DNA of 64,000 nucleotides, taken from the NCBI GenBank assembly GCA_004154925.1, contig QJNS01000144.1, positions 62,001 to 126,000 of the forward strand, read 5' to 3'. Both the position numbers and the translations under genes were made by a program. Of the stretch, positions 38,758 through 52,000 are shown piece after piece. The stretch is from Monosporascus cannonballus. Its lineage: Eukaryota > Ascomycota > Sordariomycetes > Xylariales. Numbering within the stretch: position 1 is the stretch's first letter; each line of letters starts with the position of its first letter. The notes beneath the pieces are model-generated. The model ran no database searches. It had not been told where the DNA came from and saw nothing but the letters and a program-made list of their open reading frames with translations.

Positions 38758-40214
38758 ACGTACTACATAAGCTTACCGGATGCACAAGTTTAGAAGATGG
38801 TTTTTAACATCTCTTAACAACACATTCAAATTGATTAACTGTAATATATCAAATTAATTTAAACTAATAGGATTTTTTTTCGTTAAACGTATTTACAACT
38901 TTTTTATAAATACGCGTATTATGCCCGAGCTTGTTATAAACGTTATATTTCTGTCTTTTTATTTTAACCCTTTCGGGACGATTTCTTTAATTATTATTAG
39001 CTGCATTCGTTTACCACCACTTTCTTTTTTCGCCAGAAAAACTTGTCCCTTTTGTATACGAAATATTTCTCTTTTTTTTTTAAAAAAACGCTTATTTTTA
39101 GTCTTTTGACGTTTGCTTAAAATATAATTCGTTTTACGTAATTAGACGGTGTTTTTTCAAAAAAATACTATTTTATATAAAAGTAATAAGTTACTTTTTC
39201 TTAATAGATTAATCGATTTTACTATTTTTTTCTAGTAAATTAAATTTAAGATTTTTGATTTTCTTTTGTAAATAACGTTTTTATTATTTTATATATATTT
39301 TTAGCGATTTTCGTAATCAAAAAAAAATAACACCGGCGGAGGTACGTGGCAAAACGGTAAATATAAATATAGTTGAAGAAATTTCTAAATCAGAAAGATT
39401 ATTATTAGAATGAAATAAAACAAATCCGGTTTTTGCAAATCCGTATTTAATATTATCGGACGTTGTAATAATTTTAATTGTGTCGTAAAAGCCGGCGAAA
39501 TTTCTTTTTTAGCGATATAAATATAATAATGTCGTATTATATTTTCGGTATAAAGCGAATAAACGCGTTTTAAAACGAAAAAAAAATAAAATACGTCGAA
39601 ACTTTAAAGCCGATAAAAAATAAATAAATATATGAAACGTAATAATACCGTTATCCGCATAATACTTTTCGAATTTTATTCAATAATAAGTTTTATAGCC
39701 TTCGAGAAAAAAAAGGTTATAATTTTTTTTCGTACGCATTCGAATATATTTATCGAAATATTGGACTTATTTTAAACTTAATTCGTTCGTTATTTAATTA
39801 TTATAGCTTATACCGATTTTTTAATAAGGTTATAATTTGTATTTTCGATACCAGGAATTAAGGTAATTTGTTTATCAAAATAATAAATAAAAATAAACTT
39901 TAATTTTACGAATTAATAACTTAAATAATTATAACCTATTTTTAATTCCTTTATTACGTTTATTTAAATTTTTTACGTTTTTCAACATTTGTAATTATTA
40001 TACCTATCGTTATAAAAAGCGTTATTAAAAATTTAGTTTAGTCGAAATTATAAATATCCTTTTTTGCGATATCGTATTTTGCGAGGATAACCCGAACAAA
40101 TTCGAATTATTTACGAAATATTTTTGGATTTTCGCAAAATACCCGTTAATCATCGATTTTCCCATTTAAACGCGTTTTAAGCTTTTTTAGCCGTTTAATA
40201 AAGTTCGACGCCTA

Positions 40215-42155
40215 AGTCAGACCCTCGGTCAACGCACCATCTCCTTAACGCCTCACCTCTAATTTAAGGCTATCGACAAACTATCTATATATTTCGAAAA
40301 TTAATAACTTAACAACTAATTAAGTAACCCCTTTCGGCTTTTTACGAAATCGCATTACTATGTAATTAGTATTATCAGTATAAGATTTATTTTTTCAAAT
40401 TTTTTTTTCATTTTGGGTTTCGTTTTGCAGAATAATGGAAAAAGGTTTTTGCGCGTTACCTTTTAGCCCGGCTTTTATTTGCCTAACGTTTTTTAGCCGT
40501 ACGAATTCTTAATTAGGGTTAGCTGCCATCTTTCTTAGTTCTTTCGAACGTACCTTTTTAAGGGCTAAAATTAATTAGCTATTATAATTTTCGAAAGCGG
40601 TTAATTCGTTATTAAATACTTTAAATACTTTACGTACGTTGCGAAATAATAATCGAACGGTAAGTTTTTCGAAAACTGGGTCGATCTTAATTAAAGTTAT
40701 TTCCAGATTTTTTAAAATTTTTAATGATTTAAGTGTATTAAAATTTGTTAAAATAATTAGTTCGAGAAAATTAAGGTATTATAAGATAATAAATAGTTTA
40801 GTAACCGGTTTATTTTCCGGCTTTTCGCTTTTTTTATATGTGGGCTTTTTAAAGCCTTATTCCGATTAATAGGCTATGTATTTAAAGCCTTAAAACCTGT
40901 TTTAATATATCGTAAGATCTTTATAATCTTATTTAAAATCTTAGCGAACGCTTATAAAAAGTCCGTTTTATCTATTACCTCCGAAACCTTTTCGTAATAA
41001 CGTTTTCGGAACTAATAACGAGACTTGCGCTTTAGAACGGAAAAAATACCTATATTAAGCGGTTGTCATACGTACGATAAATATAAAGGCAAAAAAAAAA
41101 CGATACAAATTTTGTTAATTCAGCAGATTTATATAAACTTTTCGGTAGTATGGCTATTATGACCGTTAATAATAAGAAACTTTTATTCTCGCGGGTTAGC
41201 AGGTTTAGTATAGGGGATAAATACCTTTCGTAACTATTTCAGCCTAATATCGATATTAATTTAATTATTTAAAGATATCATAAAGTTCCAGTTTTTATAT
41301 AGTTAATTTTTCGTATCGGAAAATTATTATTATTATACGTTAACGCTGTTAAATATGATTAACGGAAAGAAAACGCGCTCATTTACGCTAATACAGATTA
41401 TAACGGATCTTTAAACGCGTTAAAAAATACCTTTTAAAAAGATAAATTTTTTAAAAACTTTACTAAATACGAAAACGTTTTATCCTATACCTTCTATTAT
41501 CTCGAATTCGTCCGTGTTATATTTATTCCGGGAATATATTTTCCGTATTTTCGACAAAGCTCGGCGGTTAAATAATACGGTATATATACTCTCGATAGCC
41601 CCGGTTTAAACGCCAATAATTAACGGCCCAACCATTAAAATTTTTAATTTCGTAATAGCGTTAAAAAAATTGCGTTATTTATTTTTTTCCTAGCCGTTCG
41701 CGGTTACCGGAGTTAATAAGAAGGCGTTACGCGTACGTACGGAATCGGGAATAAGGAGGAGCGTATCTAAGCTAGCCCTGAATCACGACTTATTTAGTTA
41801 ATTGGTTTTCTGGGACCTTGGATACCTTTTGACGGTCCTCGTTACGCTTTTTCCGGGTTTATATACCCTTAATTCTACGACGAAAATAAGTAGTTCGACC
41901 GGGTATAACTTAAAGGCGGTTCGAATGGATTTGTTATTTGCGATTTCGTTAATCGCTTTCGTAATACGTAATTAAGCGGCAAAACGTATATCATTAAAAT
42001 TGCCTGATTTTGTAAATTAAGGAGGTATAATTTCTTTTCCAAGGAGATGTTATTTTAATGGAAATATATATATTTGAAATTAGGATCAGTACGTTGGGTA
42101 TCTCGAAAATTCGGTGGGGCGTTAAGAGGGTAGTGCGTTGACCGAGGGTCTAACT
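40215..42155 (-). mobile_element. Fot1/pogo-type DNA transposon (inner), 1,941 bp with TA target duplication
   Basis: The terminal inverted repeats begin AGTCAGACCCTCGGTCAACG on the left and AGTTAGACCCTCGGTCAACG on the right (reverse strand). The similarity continues through CGCAC and the CTTAACGCC motif over roughly 45 bp. TA duplications lie at 40213-40214 and 42156-42157. The single early difference (CA versus TA) is RIP-type. The element inserted into the transposase gene of the outer transposon. Confidence 0.92.
40900..41560 (-). pseudogene. Relict DDE transposase of the inner Fot1-like element
   Basis: On the minus strand NTDEFEIIEGIG carries the first catalytic Asp (codon 41522-41520). 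FLIINGHNSHTTEKF corresponds to the DGHxSH motif with Asp changed to Asn (AAC, 41167-41165). QPLNIGIFSVLKRK corresponds to QPLDVGxFxxLK with Asp changed to Asn (AAT, 41056-41054). Both changes are G to A on this strand, as RIP produces. Motifs two and three are in one frame 37 codons apart, as in DD35D-type pogo enzymes; motif one is in another frame, implying an indel. Confidence 0.85.
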
Positions 42156-42418
42156 TAGTTAATCCTAACGCGTAATCTAATACGCTGGGCTAATAATAAA
42201 TTCGCTATATTTTTAATATGTTAAAGGCGGATAAAAAAACGTTTACGTATTTAGGTTAAGGATTTGGTTAATAATAAATTTCTTTTCGGTCGGCGTTGAT
42301 TTTCGCGATTTGAAGATATTATCGGTTTTGGAGGATTTGCCGGTATATCGTTTATGCAAAATAAAATAAGCGATTTTATATACAAAATTAAATGTCGTAT
42401 AACTAAGTTTCGGGTTTC

Positions 42419-42754
42419 TGTGACGGCTAGGCGGTTTAACCAACTACTAAACCTAAGTCGTACGGGTTTATGTTAGCAGGAGTATCGTGGGAGTCTGAGC
42501 AATAGATACAGTAACGTGTCACGTCTCGTAATACCGATGTGTCAGCAAACAGTTGGTATTGATGAGTGTTGCAAGCTGAAGCTATTTAAACTATGGGAAA
42601 AGTGAATGAGCGTATCTATATACTGGTCCTATTACTATTGCTCGGCTCTGCTCAGTGAATCTTAACTGAGCACGGATCACGTGATTCGGGCTGAAGTATC
42701 TCCGGGGGCTTGGCTTGACCGTTTTTGCAGGCCAGGTTTGGTTGAGTCGTAACA
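42419..42754 (+). mobile_element. Solo LTR of a retrotransposon, 336 bp, target duplication GTTTC
   Basis: It begins TGTGACGGCTAGGCGG and ends GAGTCGTAACA. The 5-bp duplications GTTTC at 42414-42418 and 42755-42759 are identical. Near-normal base composition sets it apart from its surroundings. A TATA-like CTATATACTGG lies near 42616. It shares its start and much of its length with the LTR at 44759. It interrupts the 5' part of the outer Fot1-like element. Confidence 0.9.
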
Positions 42755-42913
42755 GTTTCGTTTCTTAGCTTAAACAGCTAAATTTATTTTTGTTTTTTTG
42801 TAAACCGTTTTATGTTTTAAGTATTAAGTAATAAATAATTAAAGTTAAAAGTTTAAAATGTGCCAAAAAACTATCCGGTAAGCTTATATATCCGATGAGC
42901 TTATGTAATACGT

Positions 42914-43100
42914 TATTATATTTTTTAATAGTTTAGTTGTTGAGGTTTAATATTATTAATGTAGTCGATTTGAATTCTTTAATTTGAAAATTTCTTTTCG
43001 GATTGTAATATAGATTATTTATTCGTATTAATTAAAATTAGTTCGTGTTATCTTAATTTATTTAACTGATAAGGAAAGAAAACTGGCAGTAATTAGCTGT
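42914..43100 (+). repeat. Repeat split by transposon, right part (copy 1)
   Basis: This is the continuation of the repeat that starts at 38610, with similarity to 53627 onward (for example TTTAATATTATTAATGTAGT versus the same stretch with AC/TA changes). The right limit of the similarity is not sharp. Confidence 0.6.
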
Positions 43101-44758
43101 CGAACTAACTTTTAACTTTCCGATTAATTTTTAAAAAAGGTAAAATTTAAATTAGAAATACGAGTAATTACAGTTGCGGTTATAGGAATATAAAAAGGAA
43201 TATTGCGCTTTATAAAACGATAACGGTACGAATAATTGATAACGACTAAATGATTTTAAAATACCAATAATTAAAAAAAAATTAGAAGTTCAGCGTTTGT
43301 GAAATTTCGTTTTAAGTAAAATTTTCAATTAATCGATTTTGGAGGATTATATACTTAAAGATATATAAATTTACAGATATAGTCTAATTACGTATATTTT
43401 AAACCGACGACATAATTTAAAATATAAAGTATTTTTAAAAATAATTTTACTTATTACAAGACAATTGTATATTTAAAAATAAAACGATAAACATAAATAG
43501 ATTAAAAAAGAAAATAAGTAATTATAATTAATTAAAATTAAGGGCTAAAAATCGACTTATTAGGATTATAAGAACGAAAATATGTTTTAAACAAGATATT
43601 TATGCATATTTTAAATTAATTCAATATAGAGTATTGCCGATATAATTAACGACATATGTTAAATTATTAACGTAAATAAAAAAAGAAATAAAATTATAAA
43701 ACTTACAATTTCGCTTGCGAAAACAATTTAACAAATAAAATCCATGTATTAAACAATATCTTTTTAGAACATTTTCACCTTAATAAATTAATGTTTCGTA
43801 TATATTTTATTTAAAATTATTGCTGTTAAAAATTCGATAATGTTAATTAATAAAATTATTTTAGTCGTAAAATTAATTCTAGAAGTGTTGATTGTGAGAT
43901 TGAGAGTAATTAAATTCGATATTTATCATTAATAATATATCGAATAAAGAAAATGGGCTTATTTAGATAAAAAGAAAGAGATATATTTAATATATTTACG
44001 AGAAATCTGAAAAATATAAACGGAAACACCAAACACCTTAAATGCCCTTATATTTGTATATTCGAATAATGATTTTAAAATATTAAATTTTATTAACTTT
44101 AAGTTGTTTTCGTTTTATGTTAATAGATTTCGGTGGAATTTGGCCGATTTGTTGAGAATCCGTTGAAAGAATCGAAAATGACAATATAATATAATTTATT
44201 ATCTATTGCGAAAAATTCATTATTTAAGACAGATTGAGATTTAATATTAAATATTATTTAATATTGCCGATGGTTTAAATTTAAATACGAATATAAAATT
44301 AATAACGAATTATTTTATATAATCTTATTAATTTCTTAAAATACGTTATTAATCCAAACCGAAATCGGGTATGAAAAATATCGAAAAATATTATTAAAAC
44401 GTTTAAAGAACGATGAATTTGACGTACGTAGACTTGATTACAAGTTTTATTAAATTTAAAATTTTTATTTTTAAATTTATACTTTTAAAATGTCTTAATT
44501 ACTATAAATACAGATTTTCAATAAATATTACGTATTAATTTACTTTCTCATAATATTATTGAATAGGTTTATTTTTTCCGATTTTCGTTTTTCTAGTTTT
44601 ACGATTATCGACTAATTTTAAAAAATCGATAAGCTATTTCAAAAATATAAGTTTACAAAGTTAAAAGTAATTAATAAATTATCTTATTATATAAATAACT
44701 GGGTTATAAAATGAAGACTGAAAAATATTATTAAATGTTTTATTATTTAAAATAAAGT
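43101..44758. other. RIP-mutated DNA without recognisable feature
   Basis: This AT-rich sequence holds no repeat boundaries, gene relics or structured elements that I can support. Confidence 0.4.
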
Positions 44759-45135
44759 TGTAACGGCTGGGCGGTTTAATCAACTATTAAACCTTAGTCG
44801 TACGAGTTTATATTGGTAGAAATATTGTGGGAAACTAAGCAATAAATACAGTAACGTATTACGTCTCGTAATACCAAGGGTGCTTTAGGTAACGATATTT
44901 TATTACAAGCTGGTGTTATTTAGATTATGGAAGTAATAAGCGTATATATAGTGGTTTTAGTATTACTGTTTATCTTTATTTAACTGCGCTTAACGAGGTC
45001 TTTCTAAGCAGTTGTTCAGTGCTAATCATTCGTGCTCAGCAGATCTTTGCTAAGCACCCGTTACGTGACCTGGAAGGTGGTCCTTGTCATCCTCGTTAGC
45101 CGTTTCCTGGGGCCGGAACCCGTCAGGTCTTAAGA
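44759..45135 (+). mobile_element. Solo LTR, 377 bp, same family as 42419, partly RIP-mutated
   Basis: It begins TGTAACGGCTGGGCGG, and the first part aligns with the LTR at 42419 with mostly RIP-type differences. It has a matching TATA region (GCGTATATATAGTGG). The inner 3' third has an extra segment with repeated TGCTCAG/CTAAGCA motifs. The proposed end GTCTTAAGA gives flanks AAAGT (44754-44758) and AAAGC (45136-45140), a 4 of 5 target duplication whose one difference is C/T. Confidence 0.75.
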
Positions 45136-45911
45136 AAAGCAATAAAGAATATTTTAAAAGTTTTTAAGTTATAAACTTTAAAGCATATACGGATTATAAA
45201 AAGTTAATTAAAGATTTTAACGGAATATATTTAATATAATATAGAGCAGTAAATTTATAAATATTATTTATGATGTATTATAAAAATTTATAATGTCATT
45301 AAAAGAATATAAATTAAATCTAAATTTGAAAATATAAACAAGTATCTCGAAAAATTATTAAAATAGAATGTATTTATATATTTTAAGATTTCTTTCAATA
45401 CATGATGTATAAGATTCAAAAACTTAAATATAAAAAGCACATGTAATTATTAAATATAATTTGTTTCGCTTTTAACAAGATAAATAAAATACAATTATAA
45501 GGTTTTAAGATATTTCAATAAACGTTTTTAAATACAAATTTATTATATTAGCGAAAGGTAATTAAATATTAAAAATTAATAATATCTTACAACAATTAAG
45601 AATTATTAAAAAAACAATAAATTTAAAAGTTTAGCATGGTTATAAAAAAGTAAAAAGGGGTAAAATTACTCGATTATGGTAATAGTACGTATTTTTAAGT
45701 TAAGAACCACCTTAAGCATAATATAATAATATCAACTTATCGATTAATATAATAAGGTTTTAATCGGACTATTTTAGTAAAATAAAACCTTATTATAAAC
45801 GAAATAATTATTAAAATAATTACTAAAGCTGCGAAGCTTATTTTATTATTATAAGAAAAAGATTTTCTTACTTTTATAACAAGTAAAATACGTAATATAT
45901 ACGTATATATT
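45136..45911. other. RIP-mutated DNA without recognisable feature
   Basis: This is AT-rich spacer between two solo LTRs. I see nothing further in it. Confidence 0.4.
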
Positions 45912-46059
45912 TATCACGGCGCTGTATGTCTCTTGGGTTTCTGGAAGATATTTTGTTGTTGTACGAGGAAGAAAGAAGAGAGCTACCTAGCAAGCGCGTA
46001 TCGCTTGCATATATAGCGAAACGGCGGCTTTAATAAGCCGCTTTGCTAGTGCGGTAACA
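45912..46059 (-). mobile_element. Short solo LTR, 148 bp, target duplication ATATT
   Basis: On the minus strand it starts TGTTACCGCACTAGC and carries CTATATATGC as a TATA box. On the plus strand it begins TATCACGG, probably TGTCACGG before RIP. Identical ATATT flanks lie at 45907-45911 and 46060-46064. Two internal hairpins are visible: AAGCG/CGCTT around 46000, and AGC(G)AAA..GGCGGCTT pairing with AAGCCGC..TTTGCT around 46015-46050. Confidence 0.75.
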
Positions 46060-49000
46060 ATATTATATTAGAATGAGAAATATCCTCGTTGAACATCACT
46101 TAAAAATAACTAACATACGATTATTTATAGATTTAAAGTTATTTTGTTTAATTCAAATATAATATAATTCTGACGATATTCTAAGTTTAGGCAATCGATC
46201 AAATAGATTGCTTTTTAAAAAAGATTTTAAAATAAATATATAATTTATTAATTTTTTAAGTATTTTAAAAATAGAATAAAATATTTAATTATCGATTGAA
46301 ATTCTTTAAAATATTAGGCACATTTAAAACGAAGGATTAAGAGTTTATTTATCCTAGTATCTCGGACGTGCCTTGTCATATAATAATTCTAAAATTTAAG
46401 TAAACAGAATTTATTAATGATTCAAAGGTTGTTATTAATATTAATATATTCTGGTTTCTTATTAAAAACGGTAAATTATTTTATTACAAGATATTTCTGA
46501 TTAATTGATTGTAAAATACCGTTATTAAAATTGAAAAAAGGTGCTATAAATAATTAATTTTCTATATTTATTAATGTTATATTAACATAATAATTTAAAA
46601 AAAGAAAAGAAATATTAATATATTTACACAACATAAACCTTTATTATTACATTACGAGAGGAATTACATAATTAATATATTCAATTACGAAAACCTAATT
46701 AATAAATAATTCATAAAATATCAAATAATTCAAATTTCGTAAAACTCAGAAAAGAAATTTAAATTTATTGAATGAAAATTAATTAAACCTGTTTTAAACT
46801 TTAATAAAGTTTTCAAAAACTTTATAGTTACAGATATTTTAAAAATATTAAATAGTAAAAATAAAAAGCCAATTGAAAAAACAAAAACAAAAATCCAGAA
46901 ATATATAGTTTCTATATTATTAAAAATTTTAAATATAAGCCGAAAAAATAAAAAATAGTAGTATTTTATCTATATCATAATATGATTTCACTATATATAT
47001 TATTTCGTTCTATAGATTTATTGGTGAAAACAATTTTTTAAGAAGTATTTTATTAATTATATTATTGCTATCGTAACGAAATAAAATATTGCAATTTTAT
47101 TATATATTGAAAACTAAGTGAATAATACAATTAATACGAAGTTTTCCTACAAGACTTATTTTTCAAAAAAGAGTTAAATGTGAAAACGTAATTGAACTTT
47201 TAATTTAACTAATTAACCAATTATTTATTATTTTGCTTTTTGTTAAAGACGATAATTATATAACACAATTATTAATATTAAAAGCTAATTTTATATCGAA
47301 ATCGAAAATAATATTAAATATAAATTCAAAAATAATAAAAGAAATATTAAATTTTAACATAATAAAAATTGTAATCCTCTTAAAAACGAAAGAACAAGTT
47401 AATTATAATATTTCTAAGAATAATTAACTTTTAGAAAATATAACAGGCAAATTTATAAACCGCTTTATAAACGCTAATAAATTTAGTAGCTAAAAAACGG
47501 ATTCGTTATAAATTTATATATGTCTCTAATTAAAAAATGTCTTTTAATTAAAATTATATAATTACTAAAAAAAATCAAAAAGTTAAATTAAATTGAGAAA
47601 ATAGAGGTTTAAGTAAATTTAATAATAAAAAAGTTAATATACGTATTATATAAAGTCTAATAAAAATATGTCACAATATTAAAAAAAAGTTTTATATTAA
47701 TATTATATAAAGGTTGAAAGAGAAAATATAGTTCATTTTCATAACAAATTATTCGATAAGTCGATATTTTTGAAAAACTTAAATTAAAAACTCAAAGATA
47801 TTAAAAAGATACATAAATAAATAAAAAATAAAAAAATATATTCAAGATAAACCTAATATCTTATTAATCACATTATTTTTCAAGGTTATTTTAATATTTA
47901 GAAAAATCCGATTAACCGAAAATAAGTTAAAATCGTACTTAATCAAATTAATAACAAATTTATCTATATTAAAAAAAACCTTTTTTAAAAAAGATATTTG
48001 CTGTAAAATAAAGTTAATACAAATATAATGGAATTAATTTAATTAATTAAGATATTTTAAATATATATCCGAAAAAGGTATTCGAATATATATATATTAC
48101 GTATTGTTAATACTTAATGCTGAATTAAAAATATAATAGTTTACGATTTATTCATTTTGCACTAAAATTAAATACTATTATTTACGAAATATATTTATAG
48201 TAAAAACTTATAATAATGTTTTACAAATTGTATTATATATTTTTTAATTTTCTTTATAGATATATGTTTTACATAGAATCAAGTTATTTTGTTTTTTACT
48301 AATAAAATGTAATAATATTCGTAATACAGTTAAACGTATTCCAATATATTACTATATTTATAGAATATTTTAATTGTATGATTTATTTTTATTATATAAT
48401 TAGAATATTTATTAATAATTTAATAACCAAAATAACGTAATTATTTGTAAATAACCTTAATATTAAAAAACTAAAAACGGAATACGATAATACTAACAGT
48501 TTTTCTAGAATTTAATAATTTATTTTTATATATATTATTTATATACTTAAATTTTTTTAAATTACGAATTTGCCGGTATTACGATTAATATATACAAATT
48601 GTAATAATATTATAAATTTAGAATTATAATCTGCTCGTTTTTCGATACAAACGGTTCTTTATTTAATACGGTTATATAATAAACATTTTAAAAACTTATC
48701 TTTATAAAAAATATAAACAGTTAAAACTGTTTTAAAATTGTCATTTATTACTGAATATTTATCGTATATTATATTAGTATAATAACTTTTTTTGTTATGA
48801 ATTTCCTAAGAAGAACCTTTTCATTAAAGGCCTTAATTAAATATATATTATAAAAACGGTTAAGATAGAATTTACAATAATTTCTGCGTTAAACATTTTT
48901 AATTACAATTTCGTAATAATAGAAATATTATAAAAACAGACTTAAAAAAGCCATATTTCGGAACGATATTAAGCTAAATAATTAAAAACGTAAAATATCC

Positions 49001-52000
49001 GGGGTATTATAAAAATAATACTTGAAAAGCTGAATTAAATTACGACATTGTTCAATTAAAATTTTATATTATTTTAATAATCATAAAATAGTTTCGTAAT
49101 TATATTTATCAATCTTGGCTTATATTAAGAATTAAAGTTCAAAATATTCGTTATATAAATTAATAAATTCATAAATTTATTAAGCACTATTTTATTAATT
49201 TCGTGAATTAGAAGAATTATATCTTTCTATTTCTAAATTCAATATATTTCGAATAAAGGCATACGGCAGTTAATTAATTTATTAAACGATTAACCTAAAT
49301 TCTTAATAAACCAAACGAGCAATAAAAGGAAAAGGTTGATAATTTTTATTAATATAAACGTTATTCGGTTAAATTTTATAACCGGAATAACTTGACTACA
49401 AAAGCTTTATATTAGAATTTGATTTAAATAATCATAAAGATATATTAAATTTTATACATTAACATTCCCTAATTAATCGATACATATAACGACGAAAAAA
49501 TGCATAACTTTTAAAATTGTATTTTATAACGTAAAATAGAAAAGTACTATAATGATTACAGAGTTATCGCTAAGAAATAAAAACATTAAATGGTAATTAA
49601 ATAATATTATCAGTATTCCGGTAATAAAAACAAAATACAATTTTGTAACATATAATTACTCTATTTAACTAACGTAATATATCTAAATGTATGCTGAAAA
49701 TAATTGTTGTTTATATTTGATGTTAAAAATATACTAATCAACTTTTCAAAAGAATTATTTTTTTAAAATTTGTAAATATAATAGTTATTGAAATTATTAA
49801 CAGTTAATTTATACATAATAAAAACAGGTAAAAATACACATTTAAATCCAAAATAAACTATGCGAATATTTTAAAGATAAACTTTTTTTATATAAATACG
49901 CTTATAGCATTTAAGCAATTCTTAAATAAATATATTTTTCATCGCTAGAGAATTCTATTTAAAATTAATAGTAATAAGAAATTTAAAAGTAAGAGAAAAA
50001 TTATAGGTATTTATAAAATTCTTAAACTTAAATACAAAGTTAAAACCGTCTATAATGTTTAACAATAAGAATTAATCGACAAATATATATTCCGATTATT
50101 AAGAAATTAATAAAAATAACAAAAGATGCGAGTAAAAAATAAATTTAAGTTTTGTGTAAAGTATTGATTATATATATTATTCTTATAAAAAGTTACGGTT
50201 TTAATTTTTATAACGTATTATACAGCTAAAAAAAGTTTTTTAATGAAAATTATAATACATATTGTGAATATTGATAAAAGATATTTAATTATATAAGGTA
50301 GGAAATTAATAAAATATAAATTCGATAATATTACTAAAGTAATTAAGGTTATTATAACATAATTATATAAAAGTTTCTATAATATTATTGAAAAATAAAA
50401 GAAAATAAAATATCAAAATTCTAAAAATAAACTCTTTAATATTGATGTTTAGTATTTTATCAAATATTAATATTTTTAAAAAAAGTAAAGTTCAAATATC
50501 CTTAAATAAAACCGGATTAAACTAATACTTTTATTAATAAAAGTATCTAGTACTTAATGAAAATCAATAAAATATTCTTATAAGAAATTTCCTTTAATAA
50601 ACTTAACTAATTTGTTTAAACATATTCAAAATTAATTAATTTATAAATAGATAATTAAGTAAAATTCTTATTTAACATATTCAATCAGATATACGATATT
50701 ATAAAGGAAACGTTAAACTGTATAAATATTAAATTATCGAAAAAATAATACTTTAAAACATTAAAATTTGTGAACATAAAAATAAAAGCTTAAAGAGCAA
50801 ATACACAATTCCTAAATTATGTAATAAATAATAATAATATATATGAAATTAATTCTTCGGAAGAAAAAGATTAATTATAATTATTTACAAACTATTAATA
50901 TATTAAATATATATAAATTAATTTATATTTTTATCTAAGTTTTAAATCTAATAAAATATTAAAATAATAACTTGTTAAAATCTTTCGAAATAATACTAAT
51001 TTTAATTATATAACCAAATTGATTTAATTCTTTTTAAATAAACGTTAAAAAAGATTTCGTCAAATGTATCAAAACTCTCAAAATTTAATTAATTGAAACT
51101 AGGTATAATTGCTTGCTTTGTTTATAAATTTTAGTTGAAAACTTTTGAACTTAATTAATATAAAATAAATAATTATATATATAAAATAAAACGATATAGT
51201 TATTATACGTATTTTCAATAAAATTAAAAAATAATATATATCTCACGGAAAATAAAACTATTTCGTAATTTTGAATGATTTAAAAATATAACAACGTTTT
51301 TTTTTCAAATTTATAAAATATTAAATTAAATATACCGAAAGTTTAAATAAACAAGGTATTAATATATCAATGATTCGTAATAAAATATATTATAAATTAA
51401 CTCAGCGAATCGGCGTAAATAGTTGCGATTAATATAGTTTTTATACAAAATTTATATTTGAATAATAACATTTTAATAATTGATAACTAGGCATTAATTA
51501 TTTGCCACAAATTCATGCCTTTAATCCATGATTCTAATTACTTATTACTAATTAATATAAAGTGTATTTTAATAAAGAAATATTTTATTTCGAAATAAGT
51601 AAAACTATTCATAAATAATAACTATATTACATATCGAAATATAGCTTATATATAGAAATATATACAAATATATTAACGGACTTTTAATTTGTTAACTGTA
51701 ATAAATATATTAAAATATTAATTAATAATTTTTAAATCCGAAATAATCGATAAAGATAAAAACGCTTTCTAATATTAATATTAAATATTAAGATTATTAA
51801 TTAAAAGCCTTTAAAAATTACTTAACGGTATTTAAATGAAAATAGTAGATTTAAAAAACTCTTATATATTGTATAAACCATAATACATAGTTTTTAAAAT
51901 TATTAGTTTTAATAATCTTAGGAAATGAATATTTGAAAAATAATTTACGTTAAAAGACTTACCGAAATATAATATTTTAAGTTTTATAAATATTAAATAA

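Larger units (their letters stand above)
39480..42418 (-). pseudogene. Relict Tc1/mariner-superfamily (Fot1/pogo) transposase of the outer element
   Basis: Minus strand, in two parts separated by the inner element. The N-terminal part (42418-42158) reads RYTGKSSKTDN, SRKSTPTEKKF and ANLLLAQRI, typical of the psq/CENP-B helix-turn-helix region. After the insertion the frame resumes with ASNFIKRLKKLKTRL and ILAKYDIAKKDIYNFD. The first catalytic Asp codon is at 40043-40041, directly followed by a stop. GYKTYYxIKFEKYYADNGI follows, where the position expected to be the second Asp reads Glu (39703-39701), and then KRVYSLYTENI. Many stops are CAA/CAG-type. The gene is dead. Confidence 0.8.
38758..42913 (-). 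mobile_element. Fot1/pogo-type DNA transposon (outer), itself interrupted twice
   Basis: The terminal inverted repeats start ACGTACTACATAAGCT (left) and ACGTATTACATAAGCT (right, reverse strand), flanked by TA at 38756-38757 and 42914-42915. Removing the inner transposon with its TA and the solo LTR with its 5-bp duplication leaves about 1.87 kb, the normal size of Fot1-like elements. The transposase relic lies on the minus strand. Its homologous empty site is at 53625-53626. Confidence 0.85.

Noticed and set aside
42243..42443. Intact 66-codon gene
   Set aside because: Its first residues lie in the solo LTR, and the rest is the N-terminal part of the broken Fot1-like transposase.
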